Below, piece after piece: positions 43,249 through 52,140 of a DNA stretch of 64,000 nucleotides (its first letter is position 1; each line of letters opens with the position of its first letter). This stretch comes from Serinibacter salmoneus (GTDB taxonomy: Bacteria; Actinomycetota; Actinomycetes; Actinomycetales; Beutenbergiaceae). The notes beneath the pieces are model-generated. The model did no database searches, was not told where the DNA came from, and saw nothing but the letters and a program-made list of their open reading frames with translations. The translations under genes were made by a program, and so were the position numbers. The DNA lies in assembly GCF_002563925.1 (NCBI RefSeq), contig NZ_PDJD01000001.1, forward strand, positions 2,734,973-2,798,972. The letters are read 5' to 3'.

Positions 43249-44331
43249 TCAGCGGATGTAGACGTCGTAGTGGTTGCCGTAGGTGCCGCGGTCGTACACC
43301 TTGCCCTGGTAGCCGAACGGGGTGTTGATGATGGTGCCCTTGGGGGCGCCGTTGGCCAACACGATGTAGCCGTCGCCGTCGGCCACGTAGCCGCCGGCAT
43401 TCACGTGGCGGCCCGGGATGTCGAGCCCGCCCCCGGGGAGCACCTGCTGGGAGTAGTAGGTGAACTTGTACCCGCCCCAGTTGATGACCCCGGCGCTCAT
43501 GAACTGGCTCAGGGTGTACTGGGCGCTCGTCGGCGCGCTCGCCGACGAGCCGGACGACCCCGACGACCCGCTGCTCGAGGACCCGGAACTGGAGGAACTG
43601 GAGGAACTCGAACTGCCGGAGGCCACCACTGGCGCGGGCTCGCGGGTACCGACCTCGATGATCTCGGTGACGGCGGCGGTGGCCTCGGCCGACATCACCT
43701 GGGTGCGGGAGACCTCCTTGCCGTCCACCGTCAGCACCTGCGAGGTGATGCGGGCGTCGCCGTCGAACCCCTTCTGCACCACGCGGGTCTCCCCCACGAG
43801 CAGGTCGTCGGTCTCCCGCTCCTCGGTGTCGTACTCGGTGATGACCTGCTCGGTCACGTACTCGGTGCTCGCGCGGCCGATGGTCACCTCGGCGCCGTCC
43901 TCGGGCGCGGCATCCAGCGCGTGGGAGACGGTGTCGTCCCACCCCACGGCGATGCCGGCCTCCTCCAGGGCGGCGGCCAGCGTCTCCGCATCGGTCACGA
44001 CCTGGTGCGTCTCGCCGTCCACCTGCACGCTCAGCGCGACCCCCTCACCATCGGCCAGAGCCGCGCGGGCCTCGCTGCGTGAGGCCGCGGACAGCGCCAC
44101 GACGTCCTCCTCGGCGAGCGCGGGATTGTCCAGCGGGATGTCCAGGCTCGAGGTGCGCACATCTGCGGCCTCATCGGCCTCGCTGACGGCCGGCTCATCG
44201 GCGGCCCACAGCGAGGAGAGGGACCCCTCCTCCAGGGTGCTGGCCACCACCACACCGCCCGTGGCGGCCACGAGGGCGGTCAGGACACCGGCGCCCAGGA
44301 CACCCTTGCGCACGGAACGGCGATCGGTCAC
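43249..44331 (-). CDS. Secreted/anchored G5-domain protein with a C-terminal 3D-like domain
   Basis: This 360-residue protein has an N-terminal membrane anchor or signal (KGVLGAGVLTALVAATGGVVV). An extracellular region follows with a DUF348-like ubiquitin fold (VALSVQVDGETHQVVTDAETLAAAL) and a G5 domain (about residues 165-235: EYVTEQVITEYDTEERETDD then VDGKEVSRTQ). A Ser/Gly linker of about 35 residues leads to a C-terminal domain ending in TPFGYQGKVYDRGTYGNHYD, which resembles 3D-type domains. The N-terminal layout matches RpfB-type resuscitation factors, but no Rpf lysozyme motif is present. GTG 44331 has a tggag SD. Confidence 0.75.
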   Translation of the reverse strand: MTDRRSVRKGVLGAGVLTALVAATGGVVVASTLEEGSLSSLWAADEPAVSEADEAADVRTSSLDIPLDNPALAEEDVVALSAASRSEARAALADGEGVALSVQVDGETHQVVTDAETLAAALEEAGIAVGWDDTVSHALDAAPEDGAEVTIGRASTEYVTEQVITEYDTEERETDDLLVGETRVVQKGFDGDARITSQVLTVDGKEVSRTQVMSAEATAAVTEIIEVGTREPAPVVASGSSSSSSSSSSGSSSSGSSGSSGSSASAPTSAQYTLSQFMSAGVINWGGYKFTYYSQQVLPGGGLDIPGRHVNAGGYVADGDGYIVLANGAPKGTIINTPFGYQGKVYDRGTYGNHYDVYIR

Positions 44332-44535
44332 GAGAGAACTCCAAGATTGCGGCACACGACCACTCCATGGTAACGGTTCGATCACGATCCGGCGCGCCGG
44401 GTGACACCACTCGCCCAACCACCTCGCGGGCAATCCGCCGGACCCCCTTGCCCCGGGGCCTCACACGATGCCTATCGTGACCGAGCAGGGGCGAACGCAG
44501 CGGCCACCACGGTGGCCGACGTGAGAGGAGTCACC

Positions 44536-44742
44536 ATGAGCGCGCAGGACAGGTTCGATGCGAAGTCCGACCAGGTCACCGGCAAGATCAAGGAGACCGC
44601 GGGTGACGCCACCGACAACGAGCAGTGGCAGGCGGAGGGCCGCGGCGAGCAGGTCAAGGGCGGACTGAAGGACGCCGCCGCCGACGTCAAGGACGCGGCG
44701 GGCAAGGCCGCCGACGCCGTGAAGGACGCCTTCAAGAAGTAG
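44536..44742 (+). CDS. CsbD-family stress protein
   Basis: This 68-residue very hydrophilic helical protein has the CsbD pattern: AKSDQVTGKIKETAGDATDN then AEGRGEQVKGGLKDAAADVK. CsbD proteins are general-stress proteins of unknown biochemical role. An agaggag SD precedes ATG 44536, and a -10-like TATCGT lies at 44470-44475. A strong terminator follows. Confidence 0.9.
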   Translation: MSAQDRFDAKSDQVTGKIKETAGDATDNEQWQAEGRGEQVKGGLKDAAADVKDAAGKAADAVKDAFKK

Positions 44743-44750
44743 CGGACCCA

Positions 44751-44783
44751 TCGGCCTGCGCCCGACTGGCGGGCGCAGGCCGA
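44751..44783. terminator. Bidirectional terminator hairpin
   Basis: A perfect 14-bp stem (44751-44764 with 44770-44783) lies between the convergent CsbD and APC transporter genes. Confidence 0.8.
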
Positions 44784-44790
44784 GAGGGCC

Positions 44791-46242
44791 TCACAGCGTG
44801 ATCGCGCCCGTGGCGAGCAGCACGTAGGCCGCCACACCCAGCGCGCACGTCACCACCAGTTCCACCCGCTCCGCCGGCCGGACGGTGCCCCACCCGCCGC
44901 GCGAGATCACGTGCACCACGGACGCCGGGGCGTAGATCGCAAAGGTCAGCAGCAGGTAGTCCACCCCGCCGGCCCACACGATGAACAGCGCGTAGCCGAG
45001 CGTCAACACGCTCAGCACGAGCCACCCGGGGCGAGCGGCGCCGTCGCGCATCTCCCGCCAGGAGGTGCGCACCGCGAACCCCGCCGAGAGCACGTACGGG
45101 ATGAGGATCAGCGAGGAGATCAGCGCCAGCGCGGTGTTGAAGGCGTCCGTGGCCAGCAGCACCACGAGCAGGAAGACCTGCACCAGCACATTGGTGGCCG
45201 TGATCGCGCCGATCGGGGCGCCGCGCGCATTCTCCTTGAGGAAGAACGCGGGCACGTCCCCCTGCTTGGCCGCCTGCACCATGACCTCGGCGCCCATGAG
45301 GGTCCACGCGAGATAGGCGCCGAGCACACTGATCAGCAGCCCCGCCCCCACCAGCACCGCACCCCAGGTCCCGACGGCCGCCTCCAGCACCCCGGAGACC
45401 GAGGGCTGGGAGAGAGCGGCCAGCTCGGCCTGGGTGAGGATCCCGTACGGCGCGAGGGTCACCATCACGAACAGCGCGAGGGTGCCGAGGAAGCCGACGA
45501 CGGTGGCCCAGCCGATGTCCTGGCGGCGGCGGGCGAAGCGCGAGTAGACGCTGGCGCCCTCGATGCCGATGAACACGAACACGGTCACGAGCATGGCGCC
45601 GCGCACCTGCTCGGCCACCGGGATGCCTCCGCCGCCGAGGTTGTCCACGAAGACCCCGACGTCGAACACCGCGAAGGCGATGAACAGGAACGCCGCCAGG
45701 GGCACGAGTTTGGCCACCGTGACGATGCGGTTGATCGCGGTAGCCGAGGTGACGCCGCGCCGCAGCATCAGGTGGTAGGTCCACACGCCGAGGGAGGCGA
45801 TCCCCACCGCGAGCGGTGTGGAGCCGTCACCCAGCGCGGGCACCCACTCCCCCAGGGTGGACATGATGAGCACCCAGTACGCCACATTGCCGATGACGGC
45901 GGTGAGGTAGTACCCGGTGGCGGACAGGAATCCGGGGTAGCGCCCGAAACCCTCCCGGGCGTAGGAGTAGACCCCGGCGTCCAGGTCGGGGCGGCGGTCG
46001 GCCAAGCGCAGGAAGGTCAGGGCGATCAGCAGGGTGCCGGCGCCGGCCAGGATCCAGGCGAGGATCGCACCGCTCGCGCCGGCGCTGGCAGCGAACTGCT
46101 GCGGCAGGGAGAAGACACCGCCGCCCACGATGGAGCCGACGACGAGGGCCGCCAGAGTCCATCGGCTGACGGTCGTGGTGGCGGTACCGCTGCTGCCTGG
46201 GGTGGCGCCGGTCGGGGCGGGCGCGGAGGGGCCGTCGGTCAC
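44791..46242 (-). CDS. APC-superfamily amino-acid antiporter (basic amino acid/polyamine type)
   Basis: This 483-residue transporter has about 12 helices. The first is VGSIVGGGVFSLPQQFAASAG, the substrate-binding Gly-rich motif of ArcD/AdiC-like antiporters, and the middle has VFVFIGIEGASVYSRFARRRQ, as in arginine/ornithine exchangers. It would exchange basic amino acids or their decarboxylation products. GTG 46242 has a gatggag SD. No arginine deiminase genes are nearby. The upstream tRNA-Arg gene is terminated by a strong hairpin. Confidence 0.8.
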   Translation of the reverse strand: MTDGPSAPAPTGATPGSSGTATTTVSRWTLAALVVGSIVGGGVFSLPQQFAASAGASGAILAWILAGAGTLLIALTFLRLADRRPDLDAGVYSYAREGFGRYPGFLSATGYYLTAVIGNVAYWVLIMSTLGEWVPALGDGSTPLAVGIASLGVWTYHLMLRRGVTSATAINRIVTVAKLVPLAAFLFIAFAVFDVGVFVDNLGGGGIPVAEQVRGAMLVTVFVFIGIEGASVYSRFARRRQDIGWATVVGFLGTLALFVMVTLAPYGILTQAELAALSQPSVSGVLEAAVGTWGAVLVGAGLLISVLGAYLAWTLMGAEVMVQAAKQGDVPAFFLKENARGAPIGAITATNVLVQVFLLVVLLATDAFNTALALISSLILIPYVLSAGFAVRTSWREMRDGAARPGWLVLSVLTLGYALFIVWAGGVDYLLLTFAIYAPASVVHVISRGGWGTVRPAERVELVVTCALGVAAYVLLATGAITL

Positions 46243-46320
46243 GGCTCCATCTCACCCGGTTCCGCGGGTGGATGCACGCCGACCACGCCCGAGCCCTCGG
46301 CTTGCGCCGGGCACGCAGAA

Positions 46321-46349
46321 GCCCCGCCGGCCACGAGGGCCGGCGGGGC
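46321..46349. terminator. Terminator hairpin downstream of tRNA-Arg
   Basis: A perfect 12-bp stem (46321-46332 with 46338-46349) and a 5-base loop; on the minus strand it is followed by TTCTG. Confidence 0.8.
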
Positions 46350-46372
46350 TTGTGCGTCGCTGTCTCAACGAG

Positions 46373-46445
46373 CGCGCCCGGAGGGACTCGAACCCCCAAC
46401 CTCCTGATCCGTAGTCAGGTGCTCTATCCATTAAGCTACGGGCGC
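46373..46445 (-). tRNA. tRNA-Arg (anticodon ACG)
   Basis: The minus strand folds as a 73-base tRNA. The acceptor stem is GCGCCCG/CGGGCGC, the anticodon loop is CTACGGA with anticodon ACG, the T-loop is GGTTCGAGTCC, and the discriminator is G. No CCA is encoded, as usual in actinobacteria. A34 would be edited to inosine to read CGU, CGC and CGA codons. Confidence 0.97.
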
Positions 46446-46544
46446 GTGGCCTCACGGCCGACGACAACCATACCCTGCCGCGGCCCCGAGGTCTAATCGG
46501 CCTGATTCCAGGCCTCAGCGCGGCTGGGTGGGCCGCTGCGCCTC

Positions 46545-46598
46545 GGGTGGGCTGCGTCGTCGTGCGCTGCGCATCGAGCGCGACGGCGCAGCCCACCC
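46545..46598. terminator. Large imperfect hairpin downstream of the acidic small protein gene
   Basis: A perfect 12-bp outer stem (46545-46556 with 46587-46598) encloses a second, bulged stem. It is 11 bases beyond the stop of the minus-strand gene at 46609. Confidence 0.6.
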
Positions 46599-46608
46599 CG
46601 CTCGGCGC

Positions 46609-46854
46609 TCACTCCTTGGGCTTGAGGTGCTCGAAGATCTCGTCGTTGGCGGGGTCGTTGATGTTGTGCAGGACCTCGGAGTCCTCCTTGAGGTCGGTGG
46701 ACAGTTCCTGCTCCGGCTCCTCCGGCGCCTCGTCGCCGTCGGAGGTGACGACCTCGTCCTCGTCCTTCATCACGGGCGAGGCGAACCCCTGCACGGGACT
46801 GGGCACCCAGGAGACCTTCTCGTCCTCGTGGTGCTTGTGGGATTCCTGTTCCAT
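46609..46854 (-). CDS. Small acidic hypothetical protein
   Basis: This 81-residue protein is very rich in Glu and Asp, with an N-terminal HKHHEDEK stretch and no hydrophobic core; it is probably largely disordered. I do not recognise the family. It is well supported as a gene: a strong SD (aaggagg) precedes ATG 46854, a -10-like TAGAAT lies about 48 bases upstream, and a hairpin follows. Confidence 0.75.
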   Translation of the reverse strand: MEQESHKHHEDEKVSWVPSPVQGFASPVMKDEDEVVTSDGDEAPEEPEQELSTDLKEDSEVLHNINDPANDEIFEHLKPKE

Positions 46855-47044
46855 GCGCGCCTCCTTGTGCGGGAGCCGCCGATCGCGGCTCGTGCCCTCA
46901 TTCTAGGAAGGCGGCCGAGCCCCGCGCGAGGGCTGCGGGCGCACTCGTGCGACCCGGGTCCCTCATCCCCGGGGATGACGATCGCGCGCGGAACTCGACT
47001 CCGGGCCGATGCGGGTGCGCCCCGCCACGATCGATGCTGCGGGG

Positions 47045-47758
47045 ATGTCAGAGAACCTCGAGGGGATCGCCCTCACCAAGACCTACGGCGAGACCGTCGC
47101 CGTCACCCACGCCCTCGCGGGCGTCGACGTCAGCATCACCCCCGGGGAATCGGTCGCGGTCATGGGACCCTCCGGCTCCGGGAAGACCACCCTGCTGCAC
47201 CTGCTCGCGGGTGTGCTGCGCCCCACCTCGGGCAGCATCAGGTGGCGCGGCCGGGACGTGGTGGCCATGTCCGACCGGGAGCGCACACGACTGCGCCGGG
47301 AGGAGTTCGGCTTCGTGTTCCAGTCCGGGCAGCTCCTCCCGGAGTTGCCCGCCGAGGAGAACGTGGCGCTGCCGCTCATGCTCGCCGGTGTGCGCCGCGC
47401 CGAGGCCACGCAGCGCGCCCGCGGCTGGCTGGCCCACCTCGGGCTCGCGGGGCTCGAGCAGCGCCGCCCGGGGGAGCTCTCGGGCGGCCAGGCGCAGCGC
47501 GTCGCCGTCGCCCGTGCCCTCGTGGGCCGCCCCGGGGTGGTGTTCGCCGACGAGCCCACCGGCGCCCTGGACCGCCGCACCGGCGCGGAGGTGATGCATG
47601 CCCTCACCCAGGCGTGCGCCGCCACCGGCGCCGCCCTCGTGGTGGTCACCCACGACGTGGAGGTCGCCAGATGGTGCGGCCGCACCCTTCAGGTGCGGGA
47701 CGGTCGGATCGTGCCCGAGGCCGCGCCCTCGCTCCAGGAGCTGGGAGAGGCGCGATGA
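47045..47758 (+). CDS. ABC transporter ATP-binding protein (MacB/LolD type)
   Basis: This 237-residue ATPase has Walker A MGPSGSGKTTL (about residue 40), the signature LSGGQAQRVAVARALVG and Walker B VVFADEPTGALD, all of the MacB/LolD/BceA type. It works with the FtsX-like permease encoded next, whose ATG overlaps its stop (ATGA). ATG 47045 was chosen because the conserved domain starts close behind it. The 190-base gap upstream holds no gene. No regulator gene is linked, unlike the similar system at 52140. Confidence 0.9.
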   Translation: MSENLEGIALTKTYGETVAVTHALAGVDVSITPGESVAVMGPSGSGKTTLLHLLAGVLRPTSGSIRWRGRDVVAMSDRERTRLRREEFGFVFQSGQLLPELPAEENVALPLMLAGVRRAEATQRARGWLAHLGLAGLEQRRPGELSGGQAQRVAVARALVGRPGVVFADEPTGALDRRTGAEVMHALTQACAATGAALVVVTHDVEVARWCGRTLQVRDGRIVPEAAPSLQELGEAR

Positions 47759-49104
47759 CCACGCTGCGCCTGTGGCTGCTGCTGCGCCGCCGCAGCCGGA
47801 CCGACCTCCGCGATCCGGCCCGTCTCACCGGCGCTCTCGCCGTGCTTGCCCTGGCCGTGACCACCGCGATCGCCCTCCTGGTGACGGCGGGTTCCCTCGC
47901 CTTCATCGAGCGGGCCAGGGCGGGCGTGGCGGTGGGCAGCTACGCCGTGGAGCTCTACCCGTTCCTCGCGGCGCTCGCGTTGGTGCTCCTCGCCGTCCCC
48001 TTGATGACCCTGGGATCGGCGGCGACCAAGCTCGCGGTGTCTCGGCGCGACTCCCGGCTCGCCGCGCTGCGGCTGGCGGGGGCGACCACGGGCCAGGTCA
48101 CCGCGCTCACCCTCCTGGACGCCGTCTTCCAGGCACTGGTGGGCGCCGTGCTCGGCATCGCCGGCTACCTGGCTCTCGTGCCGCTGGCGGCGCAGGTCCG
48201 GTTCCAGGACCGCGCCTTGGCGCCCGGTGAGTTGTGGCTCGGCACTGGTGGGACCGCCGTCGCGGCCGGGGTGGTCCTCGTGATCGTGCTGCTGGCCGCG
48301 CTCGCCGGACTGCGCCGGGTCGCGATCACCCCGCTCGGGGTGGCCCAGCGCGTGACTCCACCGGCGCTGCGGTGGGCACGGGCGCTGACCGCTGTGGGGG
48401 CGGTCAGCGCCGCGATCGCGGTGGGCGCCCTGAGCGACCTCGGCGCGACCGTGCTGTTCGGCTCGATCGTCGCGGTGATCGGCGTGGGCATGGCCACGGT
48501 CAACGTCACGGGGCCGTGGCTCATGGGGCTGATCGGGCGCATCGGGGTGCGCGCCGCCTGCACGCCGGCCGCGCTCCTGGCGGCCCGTCGAGTCGTGGAC
48601 GACCCCAAGGCGGCCTGGCGCGCCGTGGGCGGTGTCTCCTTGGCCACGTTCGTGGCGGTGGTGACCGCGGTGACCGCCGTCGTCACGCCGGAGGCCGCGC
48701 ACGACGCCGCGGGCATCACCCTGGTGACCGACCTGCGCACGGGTGCGCTGCTGACGTTGGTGCTCGTGGGGGTGTTGGCGGCGGTCACCACGGGCGTGGT
48801 GCAGGCGGGACGGGTCATCGACGCACGCGCCACCACCAGGTCCCTCGTGCTGGCGGGGGCCGATGGGCGTGTTCTGGACCGCGCCCGGCTGGCCGAGGTG
48901 GCACTCCCCCTCGCGGTCAGCGTGGCCCTGGCGACAGGAATGGCCGGTGCGCTGGTGCTGCCGTTCCTCGGGATCGGCCTGTTCGTGCAACCGGCAGCGA
49001 TCGCGCAGATCGCCGTGAGCGTGCTGGGCTCGTGCGCGCTCGTGCTCGCGGGCGCCGCATCGGCCCACCTGGTGGCCCGCGGCACCAGCGCCACCACCGG
49101 GTGA
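47755..49104 (+). CDS. FtsX-like ABC transporter permease
   Basis: This 449-residue permease has about eight to ten helices in two halves. FtsX/MacB core helices are visible around residues 65-150 (ALVLLAVPLMTLGSAATKLA, then SRLAALRLAGATTGQV), and a similar arrangement follows near the C-terminus (SLVLAGADGRVLDRARLAEV). It has no large extracellular domain. With the upstream ATPase it may export or remove a peptide or lipid from the membrane. Confidence 0.85.
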   Translation: MTTLRLWLLLRRRSRTDLRDPARLTGALAVLALAVTTAIALLVTAGSLAFIERARAGVAVGSYAVELYPFLAALALVLLAVPLMTLGSAATKLAVSRRDSRLAALRLAGATTGQVTALTLLDAVFQALVGAVLGIAGYLALVPLAAQVRFQDRALAPGELWLGTGGTAVAAGVVLVIVLLAALAGLRRVAITPLGVAQRVTPPALRWARALTAVGAVSAAIAVGALSDLGATVLFGSIVAVIGVGMATVNVTGPWLMGLIGRIGVRAACTPAALLAARRVVDDPKAAWRAVGGVSLATFVAVVTAVTAVVTPEAAHDAAGITLVTDLRTGALLTLVLVGVLAAVTTGVVQAGRVIDARATTRSLVLAGADGRVLDRARLAEVALPLAVSVALATGMAGALVLPFLGIGLFVQPAAIAQIAVSVLGSCALVLAGAASAHLVARGTSATTG

Positions 49105-49117
49105 CCCTTCGGCACCT

Positions 49118-49149
49118 CCCCACCCCTCGCGAGGCAGGAACGGGTGGGG
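49118..49149. terminator. Candidate terminator hairpin
   Basis: An 8-bp perfect stem CCCCACCC/GGGTGGGG with a 16-base loop that itself contains CTCGCGAG. It lies between convergent genes, starting 14 bases after the permease stop. Confidence 0.5.
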
Positions 49150-49150
49150 T

Positions 49151-50050
49151 TCAGGCGGTGCGGGCCGTCAGGAGCGCGTTCATCCGGGAGGTGAGGGATA
49201 CGTCCACGGCCAGGTCCGCGCCGTCGACCCGGCGGATCGGGCAGGCGAGCCGGGTGCTGGAGGTCAACCAGGCGCCGTCGGCCGCCAGCAGTTCGCTCTC
49301 CCGCACGTCCCGGTACTCGGTGCGCAGCCCCCAGGCGGGCGCCTGCGCGAAGACGTCCTCCTGGGTGGTCCCGGGCAGCACCCCGATCTGCGGCCGCGGC
49401 GTGACCAGGGCGTCCCCGACCCGCACGATCAGGGTGGAGGTGGGGCCCTCGAGCAGCAGCCCGTCGGTGGAGACGAACACGACGTCCTGCGCCCCGCGGC
49501 GCCGCGCCTCCCGCAGGGCCGCCTTGTTCACGGCGTAGGCGAGGGTCTTGACCCCGGCCAGCAGCCACGGCGCCGTCTCCGGTACCTCGGTGGAGAGGCC
49601 TCGATCCAGCAGCACGACGGCGATCCCCTCCTCCCGGGCAGCGCTGAAGTCGGGGGTGGGGCCGGCGTAGGCCCATCCCACGGGCCCGGTGCCGAGTTCC
49701 TCGTCGCCGCGGGAGAGGCAGTACTTCACCATGCCCTCGGCCATGCCCTCGGCCGCAGCCCCGAACGCGGCGACCGCCGCTCGGGTGGCGTCGCGGTAGA
49801 CCTCCAGGTCGGGCTCGGGGAGGTCGAGCATGGCCGCGGACCGGGCGAGTCGGCGCAGGTGACGCTCCTCCGCCAGGATCCGGCCCTCGCGCACCATCGC
49901 GGTCTCGAAGATCCCGTCGCCCCGGGTCACGGCGAGGTCGGTCACCCGCAACTGCGGTGCGAGCGGATCCTCGCGCCGGTAGGGCGCACCGTCCCCTCCG
50001 ATCTGGCCCCGGGTGGGGCGGTCGATCATCACGAGCGTGGCGGTGGCCAT
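49151..50050 (-). CDS. Class IV PLP enzyme, aminodeoxychorismate lyase-like
   Basis: This 299-residue fold-type IV enzyme has RVTDLAVTRGDGIFETAMV at the N-terminus and the PLP Lys in GVKTLAYAVNK (about residue 163). The phosphate-binding block is DGLLLEGPTSTLIVRVGD, then GVLPGTTQEDVF. It resembles aminodeoxychorismate lyase (PabC), which makes 4-aminobenzoate for folate, but D-amino acid or branched-chain transaminases share these motifs. A gaggagg SD fixes ATG 50050. No pabAB genes are adjacent. Confidence 0.8.
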   Translation of the reverse strand: MATATLVMIDRPTRGQIGGDGAPYRREDPLAPQLRVTDLAVTRGDGIFETAMVREGRILAEERHLRRLARSAAMLDLPEPDLEVYRDATRAAVAAFGAAAEGMAEGMVKYCLSRGDEELGTGPVGWAYAGPTPDFSAAREEGIAVVLLDRGLSTEVPETAPWLLAGVKTLAYAVNKAALREARRRGAQDVVFVSTDGLLLEGPTSTLIVRVGDALVTPRPQIGVLPGTTQEDVFAQAPAWGLRTEYRDVRESELLAADGAWLTSSTRLACPIRRVDGADLAVDVSLTSRMNALLTARTA

Positions 50051-50160
50051 GGCGTCCTCCTCGAAGCGGTGGGAACATCCTGGCACTGCGCGCGCGTGGG
50101 GCGGGTGGTCGGTGAGACGGCCCGACGGGATCGACCACGGGTGCGGGAGACTGTGAAGCC

Positions 50161-51543
50161 GTGACCGCCTTCGCCGACCGAGCCTTCCAGCACGCGAGGG
50201 CGAATCCGTGGATCGTCTGGCTCACCGGGTGCGGGATCTACTTCATGGCGGTCCTCTTCCGCGCCTCCCTGGGAGTGGCCGGGCCAGAGGCCGTGGAACG
50301 CCTCGATCTGACCGCCGCACAACTCGGCGCCTTCATCACCCTGCAGCTCGGGATGTACGCGCTGATGCAGGTGCCCTCCGGGATCCTGCTGGACCGCTGG
50401 GGTCCGCGGCGGGTGCTGCTCGGTGCGGCACTGGTGATGGGCAGCGCGCAGATCGCCTTCGCCTTCGCCACCTCCTACCCGATGGCGCTCCTGGCCCGCG
50501 GCATGCTCGGGGTGGGCGACTCCGCCGTCTACCTCGCCTGCCTGCGCCTGTGCGCCGTCTGGTTCCCGCGGCAGCGGTACGCGGTACTCGCCATGCTCTC
50601 GGGATTGTTCGGCATGGCGGGGAACCTCGCCGCGACCCTCCCGCTGACGTGGGCGCTCCAGGACGTGGGCTGGGTGCCGACCTTCGCCGTCAGCGGCGGG
50701 TTCGCGATCGCCTACTCCCTGCTCCTCCTGCGGCCCGCGGTGGCCGCGCCGTATCGCAGCGAGGGGGTCGACGCCGCGGCCTCGCCCCGGGGCTGGCGGT
50801 CCCCCTTCCAGGATCTCGCCCAGGCCTGGCGCGGCACGGATCTCGGGCACGGCACCCGCCTGGGGTTCTGGACCCATCAGGCCACGATGGGCTCCGGAGC
50901 CGTGGTCTCGATGGTGTGGGGGGTGCCCTACCTCACGCAGGCGCTCGGCTACACCCAGGACGCCGCGGCGACCATGCTCATGCTGCTGGTGCTCGCGACC
51001 CTCGTCTCGAGTTTCCTCATCGCGCCGTTCGCGGGCCGTTTCCCCGGCAGGCGCATGGCCCTCGCGCTCGGTTTCGCCCTGGGGAACGTGGCCGCGTGGG
51101 CACTGCTGCTGCTGTGGCCCGGAACACCGCCCACGGCCGCCGTGATCGCTGCGTTCGCGATCTTCGGGTGCGGCGGGCCGGCCTCCCAGATCGGATTCCA
51201 CCTCGCCCGCGACTACTCCCCGAGTTCACGGGTCTCCACCGCCACCGGACTGGTGAACTCCGGCGGATTCTCCGCGGCCATGATCGGGTCGGTCGCCGTG
51301 GGATGGGTACTGGACGCCCTGACCGGGCCCGGCGGTGCCACCGAGAGCGACTACCGCTGGTCGTTGGGCGCGATGGCGCTGATCACCGTGGTCTCCACCG
51401 CGGGGATGGTGGTCTCCTTGCTCAGCCTGCGGGGCCGCACGCTGCGGCGCCAGGCCGCCGGCCAGGAGGTGGTCATCCCTGTGGTCGCGCACTGGTGGGA
51501 CGCGCCCTTCACCCGGCACACCCGGGGTCCACGGGAAGACTGA
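50161..51543 (+). CDS. MFS transporter
   Basis: This 460-residue protein has 12 helices. Motif A is GILLDRWGPRRVLLGAALV after helix 2, and LARDYSPSSRVSTATGLVNSGGF is in the second half. The overall form resembles anion or sugar-phosphate-type MFS carriers; the substrate is unknown. GTG 50161 lacks a strong SD. It ends about 60 bases before the padR start, whose palindromic operator lies in the gap. Confidence 0.82.
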   Translation: MTAFADRAFQHARANPWIVWLTGCGIYFMAVLFRASLGVAGPEAVERLDLTAAQLGAFITLQLGMYALMQVPSGILLDRWGPRRVLLGAALVMGSAQIAFAFATSYPMALLARGMLGVGDSAVYLACLRLCAVWFPRQRYAVLAMLSGLFGMAGNLAATLPLTWALQDVGWVPTFAVSGGFAIAYSLLLLRPAVAAPYRSEGVDAAASPRGWRSPFQDLAQAWRGTDLGHGTRLGFWTHQATMGSGAVVSMVWGVPYLTQALGYTQDAAATMLMLLVLATLVSSFLIAPFAGRFPGRRMALALGFALGNVAAWALLLLWPGTPPTAAVIAAFAIFGCGGPASQIGFHLARDYSPSSRVSTATGLVNSGGFSAAMIGSVAVGWVLDALTGPGGATESDYRWSLGAMALITVVSTAGMVVSLLSLRGRTLRRQAAGQEVVIPVVAHWWDAPFTRHTRGPRED

Positions 51544-51563
51544 TCTCGACCCGCGGCGCGCGG

Positions 51564-51582
51564 GTATGCACTCGGTGTATAC
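51564..51582. promoter_or_regulatory. Putative PadR operator
   Basis: GTATGCAC-tcg-GTGTATAC (15 of 16 arm bases consistent) lies 18 bases before ATG 51601. A further GTGTAC follows at 51588-51593, overlapping a -10-like TGTACT (51589-51594). Confidence 0.5.
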
Positions 51583-51600
51583 CCATGGTGTACTCAGGTC

Positions 51601-52140
51601 ATGAGCATCCCGATGTCACTCCTCGGCCTGTTGGACGCCGGCTCCACCCATGGCTTCGCGCTCAAGCGTCGCTACGACGGACTCCTCGGGCACGGGCGCG
51701 AGCTGCGCTTCGGTCAGGTCTACGCGACGTTGGCACGACTCGAGCGCGACGGGCTAGCGGGCGGGGTGGGATTGGAACCAGGAGAGGGAGCCGACCGCAA
51801 GGTCTATGCCATCACGCCGGACGGGGTCGCCGAGCTCGATCGGTGGCTCTCCACGCCGAACCTCCCCTCGGGTCGGCCCAGTGAACTCTTCACCCGGGTC
51901 GTGCTCGCGCTGGCGAGCGGGCGCCCGGTCAACCAGATCCTCGACAGTCAGCGTGAGGTGTACCTGTCCCGCATGCGGGAGCTCACCGGGTCACGCCACG
52001 CCGGAGACGTGGTCGACCGCATCACCTCGGACTTCGAGATGGCCCACCTACAGGCCGATCTGCGATGGATCGAGCTCGCGGGGGCCCGCTTGAGCGATCT
52101 CGAGGCCGGCGTGACCACGGTGATGGCCAAGGGCGACTGA
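51601..52140 (+). CDS. PadR-family regulator of the downstream ABC exporter
   Basis: This 179-residue PadR protein has a winged helix (residues 1-80: LLGLLDAGSTHGFALKRRYD, then FGQVYATLARLERDGL) and a C-terminal helical dimerisation domain with FEMAHLQADLRWIELA. PadR repressors of this form usually respond to drugs or lantibiotics and control adjacent ABC exporters. The stop overlaps the ATPase start by one base (TGATG). An inverted repeat and a close -10-like box suggest autorepression of a leaderless transcript. Confidence 0.88.
   Translation: MSIPMSLLGLLDAGSTHGFALKRRYDGLLGHGRELRFGQVYATLARLERDGLAGGVGLEPGEGADRKVYAITPDGVAELDRWLSTPNLPSGRPSELFTRVVLALASGRPVNQILDSQREVYLSRMRELTGSRHAGDVVDRITSDFEMAHLQADLRWIELAGARLSDLEAGVTTVMAKGD

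Noticed and set aside
43249-44331. Resuscitation-promoting factor (RpfB)
   Set aside because: The G5 and N-terminal regions fit, but the Rpf lysozyme domain with its CESGGNW-type motif is missing.
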